Source of the DNA: Prostheceraeus crozeri
Taxonomy: Eukaryota; Platyhelminthes; Polycladida; Euryleptidae
DNA length: 64,000 nucleotides
Reading direction: 5' to 3'
Assembly (NCBI GenBank): GCA_907163375.1
Contig: CAJQUW010001722.1
Coordinates: 62,001 to 126,000 of the forward strand
Each line of letters opens with the position of its first letter. Within the stretch, counting starts at the first letter, position 1. Below, piece after piece: positions 38,101 through 50,100 of this stretch. A program made the position numbers and the translations under genes. The notes below the pieces were generated by a model, which did no database searches, had not been told where the DNA came from, and worked only from the letters and a program-made list of their open reading frames with translations.

Positions 38101-41100
38101 AAGTACTACCAAATAATCATCCTGTGTGCAATGCGAGACTTTTGAGGGCCGTATTGGCATGCAATACCTGACATATTTGATTTTCAGAATGAAGAATATT
38201 GAAATTGAAATTTGTGTGTTTTTTCATGTTACAGAAAGTGATGTCATTGAAGAAGCTAATTTTTAGCAATTGAAAATTGAATGGACATCAAAAAATGACA
38301 CTCGCGCTAAGACTATGAAAATAAAATTAATAATAAAAAAAATTGCGTGCTAAAGCACATTTAGGAAGAAATGCTTTAAATTGGTAGAAGGCCGATATTG
38401 ATCCATAGAAACTTCTAACAAAATGCTTGTTTAAATTCATTGAAAAAAACCGAGTTTGTGGACTTCTTGTAAACTGCAAACTTTCATAACAAATGTCTAA
38501 ACCTTTTATAATAATTTTCTGAAATGGCGGAAACTTTTACACTCTGTGACATGTCTTTCAGATCACTTACCCGCTCCATATAGGCTGGCATACACAACTC
38601 TCTTGGTTAAATTTCTTTCATCAGTTGTTATGTGCTCTTCTTCTTTAGCAAGCCTGTGAAAAGAATTCATAAGATCAATAAATATAAAAATCAAGAAAAT
38701 TTATTTCAGTTGGAAAGTAAGAATCCTGGACCATTTTTCATGTAAATGCTATGCAACTACAATCATCAGCTATTCCTTGAAAATCATGAATTATATTTTC
38801 AAATTTAAAAAAGTTGCATTCATGATTATATCGCACATTGCACATTGCTTTGTGTAATAATGAGCCAAAAAGATAGGATATCCTTCTAAATAGAGATCTG
38901 GTGCCTACGAGTCTCATTTCCGATTTAATTTACAAATTCAAATAAGGGCAATGTGACAGTTTGCTACCTTGGTGAGACTAGTAGACATCTGATCACTAGT
39001 ATTGATGAGCATATCAAAGGCAGACCGCAAGATTCTGAAATTGCGAAGCACATTCATAAATCGACAACAACCGATCTGTCAAACTAAACACACTCGCATA
39101 GCTGAATCCATATTGCTCAAAATGCATGAAACTGATAATTTATTGAACGAATGCAATTCCTCTGTTCCGTTGCACATTCTTTAACATACTGTGTAAAAGT
39201 AATTGAAAATGCGCAGCTACCTCTCCATTCTATTGCAAATCTCATTTCAGCTGATTTCAACTGTGTTTGCTTGATCATTTAAATTTGAGTATAAATATCC
39301 TTTGACTGATTGTGACTTGATGCCCTGATGATGTATCAATAAAAGAAACGAAATCGATCGACGATGATTTAAGTGCTCTTTAATTACTAATTTTTTTTTC
39401 GTATATTCACTTTACAATGACGAAAAAGTGTTAAGAGTAATTTTTTCAAGTAAGGGGATTGATGATTTCCCTTCTATTCGGGAATCCCGTCGAAATAGCT
39501 TGTTTGTCAAGTCAGAATGTCTTACTATGAGATCTTTCAAACACCATCAGTGTCCATCGTCAGGCAAGTCAATATTTTTTCCGAGCAATATTATTTGAAT
39601 ATTTCAATGTTACAAGTGCCCACTATTTCAATCACTCTGAATTGAAAAATTTTATTTCACTTCATTCAAATATCCATATCAACATCTGAAGATCTGGCAG
39701 TGACACTGAATATGTGAAAATACGGTATACTTGTCAAAAACTAAGTTCCATCCTAATTCTAAAAATATAAATCAACCTGAACCGAATGAATTATCCTTTT
39801 CAGCCGAACCATTTTATCCTATATAAATAATCATTACTGTATCTGTTTCACATCTTCTGACAAGGGCTACAGGCTTTAACTGTTCAACTTCAACATGATG
39901 AAGTCAAAGTAAATTCAAGAATAGCATTTGATGCTATATTTGAATATTGCGCTGATTAACAGAGAAAAATAAAAAATAACATTAAATAAATTGGGACAAG
40001 AGCTCATAAAAGCTTACGAATACCCTCTTGAATGGGATCATTTTTATCAGGATTATAATTTCTAAAATGTTCGTTACATTCCTGATCAGTAATCTGGTCC
40101 GAGTTTCGAAAAGAACAATAAGCCAGTGTAAACCGGGAAATTTTCACGTCGCTAAATTTTTGTGAATCGGTAAAAAACCGAATTTTTCGACTTTATGCCT
40201 TCGCGAATCCGTTCTACCGCTGGAATTGCAACACACTCACTAAGAGAATTCCAATATGTCGAAAACATTACTTACAATACATAAGTAGCTATGCAATTAG
40301 TCACAATAATTTGAAGCTCATTTATCTGTAGGCAGAACAGCGTTGAAGAGCTCAGGACAATGATGGCATGTACCTTTTCTCAGGTTCACAGCTGTGCCTT
40401 TTAGGTACCTTAAGGTATTCTGATGTCTTTAACTCACTAAAAACATACTTACCAACGGATAGGCCGACTACGTTTGGAACTAACCGACCACTTTCGAGTT
40501 GACCCAAATAAACAGGTTGGCCTGTAGCATTGGGGCAGCTTGTCATGATGCATTCAAAGTCAAAGAAAACAATTGGCCAATATATTTTGAGGTTGAACTT
40601 TACGGGAAGTGGACAACGAATCTACCAACGGCAATAAATTATTCTTGATCCTTTCCACATATAAATTTCATTAAATTATTAATTTTCATTGACAAGCTGA
40701 GCCTTAATCACGAGGCTTGCCGTGGGAGCGGGATTTCCCATCCCATAGGAAGTCGGATGGGAATAATTATTTCAGTTATGGGGACTCCCATAAAAATGTG
40801 GGAATATCCAGAAGAACTGAACAATTATTTCGCAGTTCTGTTATGCTGTACTTGGAACGTTTAGTTTCATATATCTGACATTGATATGAGTTTTCATTTC
40901 CAACGGAAATTATGGCATGAAATGTTTGTAACGTAGGCATTAATATAATTTTCATCTTTACTAACGTGCTGTTGCAAGAGGCGTTAATTTTTGAAAATAA
41001 AATTGAGTATAGCGGAAATTAACAAAGTATGTTTTGTAAGTAATGTATCTACACGCCTGCTAAAGAAGTGATTGCATTTTTTTCTTGATTAAAAGTCAGA

Positions 41101-44100
41101 CTGAGCGATAACATGTCAGATAACATCAGAAAGTATGCCAGGTTGAAATTTCTGTAGTTGATCCTCACACATATGCAGTCTATTTTCAGACCTACATGTA
41201 GGCAACTGCTGTAAAAATATGTTTCCATTCAGGTTGACTGGGTACCGGCATCGCATGAACAATATGCTAGATGTGCCAATGTATAGACTAAGCAAATACT
41301 GTCTACGATCCACTTGTACCGGGTAGGCTTTGCAATTGCTTGAATTAGACATTATCCACTCGCATCGGTTGGGTAGGAATATTTAATGTGGGGACGCATT
41401 GTAGTAGGCCTATCATGTTTATATTAGACTTTATACATCGATAACATTTTTAAATACTTAAGTAAAACCTATTGCGGCTTATCTAGTTATGAGGTAGGCC
41501 ATCCATTAAAGGATATAATTGTTATGACCTCTAATGAAGAAGCTAGCTTAGATTTTCGAAATGCAAGCTTACAGGGTAGTTGAGATAATGGAATGCCGAC
41601 CTATCTGTAGAGCCATAGAGTACGTATAAAGTCATTTGCTTTACGTTATCTAATAACATGCGAGACTATTTATGGGTAGTAAGTTCCAATTGAGGTACTA
41701 AAATTTGATGTAGGGCGTCATGGAAATTATCATGGGAAGTAACTGCATATTTTGAAAAATCTGTGGGACTGGGATTTCCATGATAATCACAGCCAATCGT
41801 AATTTCACCAAATGAAATTTCTGCATGTTGTATAGAATACTTTAATTGCGTTGAATAACTGAAGATATTGCAAATATACCAACTAGTGAACTTAGCTTAT
41901 TCGGAAAATTTAGCTATGACATACGGAATTCATAACATAGCGGACATACGGTATGTCATTTCGCACAACAAAATGACATACGGAATCAAAATGAATTTCA
42001 CGACTTACCACAGGGAAGCCATCTTTTTAAAGGGATCTTCATCTTGTGCTTGAAAAGTTTTGATCAGCATTTCGTCTCCTGACATATGTGCGAAAATTCG
42101 CAGTTCAATATGTGAAAAGTCCGCAGCTATGAAATAGTTATTATCCGAAGCAACAAATGCAGATCTAACCGACATAGGATCTCCATCATCAGTGTAAATA
42201 TCAACAACATCTTTTGGGATAGCCTTCAATACAAACGAAAGAAAACAACAAATTTTGAGTTTTGTAAAACACAAAATTGACCATAGTGAAACTCTAAATT
42301 TTATGCGAGATATCGGGAGGACATTTTACTTTAGCAGCATGATCACCCTTCAGTCCCCTGTCAGAGAGGTTGGAAAGACATAAAGAAGTCAAGAAAAATA
42401 CGATTTCAGCGGATAACTTTCAGCTTCTGAAAACTAACTGACCTTATTTCCCGCTTTCTAGTGTTTTCATTTTGTTGCAAGTTTATAAAATATGTTTGGA
42501 TCTATTACAGATGTTTTAGTCTATTACCCACATCGTCATTACATGGAGCTTATTATCTGATTCGGCACCCTTGCCAGATAATGTAATCATCCAATGAGGA
42601 CATGATTGTTACTTCGCAAATTCGGGTACATATATAGAACAAGAATAGTGATGGATTGACATCGTTCAACTCAACAGGCAGTAGTTCAACAGTAGGTGGA
42701 CAATCAATCATAGAAGCATAATAAGAAGAAATTGCAACTTCGATGAATCCGTATGCAAACAAGATTATTATCGTCACGATGTTCACCAATGCGTTTAACT
42801 TGAGACAGCACATCATTTAAATTAATTTCTTGAAAAATCGCTTCACATTTCTGCACACTAGAAATTTCTGTTGCTCAGCTGAATTAGTATTTTTACGATC
42901 TTCGACACCTGAAATTATCAAATTCAATTTAAGTCTGTCTCTCAAGTCTACTTCCTCAAGTCCAACTTAATTACACTTATCAGTTCATTTTTGTGTTATC
43001 AATCAGTCCCCCAATCTGCTTTCGAAGACTGGTATTTTCTTTACAGAGATGATTTTCAACTCATCGATGCTTGTTGATTGCAAACGTGTGCTTCGCTCAT
43101 TCTTGAGAAAAATTAAATTGCACAACTAGTGCAGCACACAATGATCACGATATCAAGGACAGTGTGGTTGTTTGACTGACGTAACGAGAACGTAAATGAT
43201 TTACGCTGAGATGTCATTGATCACGGGATGAAAAATCGATATTTCAATTAGAACGCGATAGGGGCTCTCCGGGATAATTCACGAATAAGAGATGATTCAA
43301 TTGCTGGGCAAAACCCACAGAGATAAATTTCCTTGTCTGCATGTTTGGGACTTCATTGAAAGTAGTAATGTTTTACCTTGTAAGTCTGTCTTTGCTGTTT
43401 GATGGAATAGGAAACTTAATCATTTCGGTTATTGGTGGGAATTAAATTCAAGATTCTCAGACAGTCAAAAATTATGTGAAAAGGTAGTAAGTGAATGTTA
43501 ATTAAGTTACAGCTCATATAGAGCAATTATTCCAGTAAACATCTCACAATACTCATATCACCCGCCTTAATTCATCAGATTACTGGAAGCAGTAAATGTC
43601 ACAGAGAGGAAAAAACAGATAGATTCTTTTTCGTGTGGGTTAGTCTAGAGCGGAAGTAATCCTATCCCAGCCATTGTATACAATGGTAGCATGTGATAGA
43701 GATTCACATATATACAATGGTAGCATGTGATAGAGATTCACATAGGGAAAGATCAGGAGACCTAGCGACCCATAGCATTCGGTCCGAAAAAATGATTTCG
43801 AAGAAGTCTTCATCTTCTTCTTCTTTTTTGCAGTAAACTCTCACACATGCTACTCGCATTTCTTCTTCGTTTCGTCTTGTTGTTACTTGCAATTTTGTAG
43901 GGAAAGAGCCTAATCATGTCTCACTACATTGTGCACGTAGTACAAGTAAAAACAGCTTGTACTTGCTGCTTTGCTGTTTGAATTTTGTTGGAGGGTGTTT
44001 ACGAATAATTATTTTGCTTTCTTTGTTCCTCATCATTGAATGATGGTCGACACCTTCTTTCTGCATCTTCAGTATCACAAAATCTAAAATCTCTCTAAAA

Positions 44101-47100
44101 AATCTTTCAAAAAAGAACATATAGGGAACATTATTTCTTTTTCGATTTCTTAATCCGGTCATTATTCGGTTTTCGATTTCAAATTTCACATTAAAAAAAC
44201 AACAACATTTGGAAATGATTTTGGAAAACCCTTAAGTCACCTTTAAAAAGTTTAGAAACTTAAGATTCTTTAGGAAATTCGGATAGTCCTGAGATGGTTG
44301 CACCAGAAATCAACCTAGAACTAAGAACAAAACGTAGCTGTACAACTTGTAAACAAACAAAGCAATGTGTATTCATGACTTTCATGCATTGCGTGCAGCG
44401 CAGAGATGATTCTAATGCCCGTGTTTCAATTCCTTTGCCAATCCTCCTCATTTCTAATGCAAATTTAAATCCTTAACATAAAAACCTTTAAATAATTCAA
44501 AAACAAAGTTTTCATATCATATCTAAAAAAAACTCAGTAGTCTTTTAACTCATTTTCATAAGTAGTTATTAATTTAAACTCATAATCCCACTGTTTCTTT
44601 GTACTTGTATATTCGTGTCTCTGTGGCTTTTGTGATTGGCCTAGTGCTCGCATTGCAGGAGTAGCTCTTATCAGAGAACACACGACCTTCAGCGGTCAGT
44701 TTGGAGACAGGTCTGTCAATTGAAAGTACATGTACATATCTTTAACTTAACTTTTCTTAGTGATAATTTCGTCTAGTGGAAGCATTGTTCATGACGCTCG
44801 ACTCTTCACGATCTAAATTTACTGAGAGTGTACCTTCAATGTGGTGTCAATGTTCTCGTTCGTCAGAATTCAGCCTTGAATTTGCATTACGTTCAATGGA
44901 AAATTGATCCTCATGCCCCTCGAGACTAATTCTGGCTGTGACCATTGTCATTGAGGAAAGTCATCTCTAGACCGGATCACGTAGACAAGGCAATTTGTCT
45001 CTTTGGGACAAACTGAGGAAAATCAGGACACCAAGTAAATTCCACATAATTTAGGAAGCAATTTTCTTGCTCTTTTATACTGCAGAATGATTTGTTTCGA
45101 CTTCTCGAGATCCTGAGAATAAAATCTTTTTAGATATCGAAATCCCAATCGAATCTCTAGAATACCGGTATTGCAATTCCTAATAGCAATGCCACATCAG
45201 CACCTACGCCTCCAAGTTTACAATGACAATACAGCTACCCTGCCACTGCGTGGGGGTTGGTCGTGACAAGCATGACTTATCGCAATTGCATTTTATACTA
45301 TTCATTGGGTTCAAAAAGTCTCTCCCTAATTCATTGATCACTTATTATTATAATAGTAAGCATTCAAGTCTTGGTACCTATATGATTCAAAATCTCCGGT
45401 TATACACTAAAATCTTGCTTTGATATGGTTTTGGTGAACTTAAAGTATGATTTCATTAATTATTCTCGGCATGAGATCAAGTATTGCACGCTATCTGCTT
45501 TAAACTATTGAAATATAGCTTAATGGAAGTTGCGCAAAATCATACCTGCAAATTGGGATTTGATGCATACAATCGACCAGTTACTGCTGCTGCTTGATCC
45601 CAAATAGGCCGTATTCTACCATCCGTATCTAAATGGGACAGAAACGATTCACAGAAAGCACTTTTCGTCTTTTGTAAACCTCGAAATTCAAGAACTAATT
45701 GAGGAAGAGAGTGGAAGCGCTTAAAGTGCTGTAGAACTTGTTCACATGTGGATCTCTGACCAATGAGTCTCCTTAATCCCAACTCAAAATTTTGCTTCTG
45801 ACTCATCTTTTCTGAAAGTTTTAGTTCCTCGTATAGAATCTGCAAGAGAAGGATAGAGTGAGAGAGAAATAGAATTTACTTCAAATCGACATAGCAATCA
45901 ACATACATTTCTCATGAGCAATTATTTTATGTGCAGCACGGCAAAGCCAGCATAAGCAAACGCAGAACAGCCTGCCGTGCAGTCCATCAGTTTGTTCAGC
46001 CATTCCAGATATTTCAAGCTAGTTTAGGTCTTCAGGAGTCGTAGTGATGAGCCCTTGTAGGATGAAACGCAGCGTCTACGGCTGCCAAGGAATTATTGTG
46101 CTTAAATTATTCAGGTATAGACTCTAGAGACATCTTCCTATCTTACCGCCTTAGGTAGTGTGATATTTAAATACAATGCATATTCAATCGTATATTTGCC
46201 AGACCGTATTTTAATGGTCGCTTACAGGAGTGTTCTGCTTCGGACAATTTCTGTGTTAGTCTCTCCTCTGAATCACGGCACTTATAACACAAAATAAACA
46301 CCGCATATATAACTCATGCCGCAAATTTGTTAGAATGTCTGCATGCTGAAATCTTGAAACTAATTAACTCGCCTGTCTCAGTTGCAGCGGACTTTGAATG
46401 CAAAATACTTTTCCTGCAGCTGCATAACATCTTTTTTCCAAATCATTCAATTTGATCTGAAGGAAGAAAATTTCATAATTGTACATTGATTGAAAAAGAC
46501 TATTAACATAACATCTACTACAATCAAAATTATAATTCAAATGTATAAATGATTTCTATTTTCAGAAAACTGATTCTGTTCGTAGATATTCTACATATTA
46601 GGAAATCATAGATTCATTTGAAAAATCATAGATTCAAAACTTTGAAAAACTTATATTATCTAAAAAACTTTTAGTAGTGGTTTCGAGTAAGGCTAGTTTA
46701 GATTCATTGCTTTCATTTTAAATTGTAAAAACAATCATCGTCACATCACCTCAAGTGCCGATATCAATAGAAGTCGATTATTCGTGAAATGCAAAAATGT
46801 ATTTTGTGTCTGGTTTTATAGAATCATGTCTGAGAAAAAGGATGGCTCAATAGGATTCTTTTCTTCGTGTTCTTCTGAAGATCTCACAGTTTACTAGTTG
46901 TTTCACTAATCCTTCCCACTTAGAATTATGTTTCGAAAGAGATGAAAGATAATGAAAAAGTAGATAATAGTTGTTCAAGCTGATGTTAACTATGGCTGAT
47001 GAAACAAACCACAATTTTAGTTTGTCAACATTGGACATTCATTAGAAATAGTTCAAGGGCACAGACGTGTTCAAGAGATCCAAATCCTGTTGTAGAACAA

Positions 47101-50100
47101 TTATTTCATGTTCGATAATGAATACAACCTCCAATTTTTAGGAACAGCCATGAGGCCAAAGTGGCACCCACTTTCGCTTCCCTAACAATGAGCAATTCGA
47201 AAATGAGTATTCACAGTACATTAAAAATCCACTGGAATCAATCAATAGTAAACTTATTTAAAACACGATGGATTCGTTATCCAGACAATTGCTTAGAAAC
47301 ATTATTTAAAGAAACAGATTTAAATCCAAATATTAAATTCACAGCAGAATTCAATCCATTATCCTTAATTTTTTGAATGTTCATATTTACAAGAAAAGTA
47401 ATAGATCACTGAATGCATTTTAATCATAATCTCGAGCAAGGAAATATGAGATATGGAATGAATAGTTGAGACCCACAGTACCACGAGTGACTGTCCTAAA
47501 ATTGCAGAACTTGTGCGTTCGTTTAGAGGGGGACCTGAAAGCACCCAAAAAAATGAGGACTTATCTAGCACAGGATCAGTGCTAATAAAATCACTAGAAT
47601 ATGCTATTAACAGATGAACAGATTCAGACATCATTTTGTTGTGCGAAGTCCATTTCAAACGCTGATTAATTGGACTAATTAGGTCTTTGATCATAATCTT
47701 CAGCAAAGAATCGAGCTTTGTGTCCGTCTACGTGTAAGTTAACTCATCCTTAAGAAATCTGGAGAAAAGTCCTTCTGATTGATGGTATGTTTTATATTAA
47801 ATTGGCAAGGCCTTTCCTTTTAACCCATCCTGAAACAGAATTCACAACTTCAGACGCTGAATTATTGTGCATTTTAAATTCAGATGCCTGTTTACGGATC
47901 GAGCGATTAAGGTCTACAGCATGCTATAAAAGGTGTCCAAGATTATCTTAGATGCATGTATATACTGTATGTAGCCTGTTCACTTTGATCCCACCGAATT
48001 TTAGTGAAGATGTCTAAAAGAAAGCAGTCGACAAAACAATAACACATACCCTCACTGATTCGATCTCTCTGTAAATTATTTGAACTTCTAACTCTCAAAT
48101 AGAAATAGAGGCCAGAGATGAGATATTCAACAATTTGCATTTATAGAATAATAGCCTATTGATTCTCCTAGGTACGGAGAAAAAAAACAAATTTTTTGTC
48201 AGTTTTGCCATTGTTCTGTAGTCATTATGCAGAGTAAAAATATTTGACAACTACAGAAATAGCTGCCGTAGTGTCACTGGGCCGGTAGGCTTGAGTAAAG
48301 TCTTAACCACACTGAAAGGAAAGCAAGCACGAGCAAACGTTTGCCCACAAGCTATCAATCGCTCTGGTTTGCTTTGCTCGCAGTGTGGCAGTCCACAACT
48401 GCTGCAATGATGACTTTATATATGCTGCAAAACGCTGTGCTCGGAAACGATTGGAAAGCTCGTAGTGTGGCTGAGGCCTTAGACTTCAGTTTTAAGAAAT
48501 TTCCATGTCAGTGCGGTGCCTGCGGTGGACAAAGCTATGACACGGATGACTTAGAGGTTGTAGTCATCGAACATGACACAACATGAACTCAGACACGTTG
48601 ATGCAGATAGTACTTTATTTCGGTTATAAAGATAGCACTTTATAGTGCTGTCATTTCGTCGTTATAAAACTAGGCTTAGTATGATTTTTCGGGTACACTC
48701 AATCACGATTCAGACTTCATTGAAATTGGAATAAGTTCTTTATTCTAAGCATTGCAGATTTTATCAGGCGCTGCTTACGAATTTGACAGCAGTGCTAATC
48801 CAAGCGCACTGATCCATAGAATCATTCATTCCTTAGATTGATAATGCTACTCATCAATTCTCTGCAGTCGTCAATCTCAGCATGATTTAATACAAGCGGC
48901 AAATCCTTTCAAGGACTTCTAATCAATACATGCTGTTTACAAACACTTTGAATAAGTCTACAAAAATAATAAAATAGTTGAATAAAACAATAGTTGTTAG
49001 AGTTATCGGCAAGCACATAGCCAAGATCGACTAAATGAGAATATCGATATCAAGTGTGCTGCCCTGCCCGTCATGATATAAACCCAGTGAGGCCTGTCTT
49101 CAGTCTGCTCAGGACATTACCTGTGGGTGTGAGTGTATACTGCGTGTACAGCAAGCTTGTTAACATATAAAAGTTCGATTTTAACAGATTAGTCCTGGCC
49201 TTTGCGCGAGTATTAATGACTCAGATTGCTTAAATAGGCTCGTTTATGGACAGATAAAAGCAAATGATCCGCTGAAGACCGGTCCATAAAGATAGTGGGT
49301 TAGGCTACATTACTAGTAGGCCATATGCATAGCAGCTATTCTAAGCTTACAAAAAGTAGTTTTGCATGGGCTGAACCTAGGCGAAATTATCTGTTAGTTA
49401 ATTGACCGTTACAGCCTAAAGGATAGGCCTACAGATGCAAAATCCACAAAAACACAGTTTTTCCTTTTAAGTTAGCCTGAACGAGTTACAGAATAATTTC
49501 GAAGACTTTTACTATTGCGGATTCGGTGCAGATACAGCGCGGATGCGGATAGAAAATGTAGAATTGTTGCGGATGCGGATTACAATTTTCGGACTTTGCG
49601 GATTCGGATCTGAAAAATTAAGTTTTGTCCACCTCTGATTATAACTGCACAAGCGTGTTTGAAATGCAGCAAAGAAATCAAAGCAAAATACTCACCTCAG
49701 GGGCCGAGCACAAATTGCAGCGTTTGAAAAATGAGTGACAAGCTTATTCAATGATTGACTTCAGTCGATATACCTCATAGCAAGCTTTCCAAGCAGACTT
49801 TAGTGCGAGTAGGTGAAACCAGATTAATCAGATAGAGAGGTTAATCAGATAAGGTTCTCATAAGGTTAAAGCTGTTGGCGATTCTTTTTTTTGATCTTTC
49901 AATAATTGACAGACAAATGTCTTCACAGTTGAAAGCGAAGGTCAAATGTCAATTTGTCCATGAAGTCTTGTTCACTTTGCTCATCCGCAAAGTTCAAAAT
50001 GTTCGATCCGCATCCGCCAAATACCAGAATTTTTGCATCCGCATTTGCATTCGCACGCATGCGGATTGTCCGCACATCCGCACGGATGCGGATGCAAATT

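Larger units (their letters stand above)
42224..45545. other. Intron DNA with two repeats
   Basis: Apart from the tandem repeat at 43677 and the dispersed repeat at 44800, no feature was recognised. The open frame at 42553-42816 (minus) has a hydrophobic stretch but no exon-like signals I trust. Confidence 0.5.

Noticed and set aside
42553-42816. 87-codon minus-strand frame with a hydrophobic segment
   Set aside because: No convincing splice sites or domain; it lies in a polymerase intron and would be compatible with chance.
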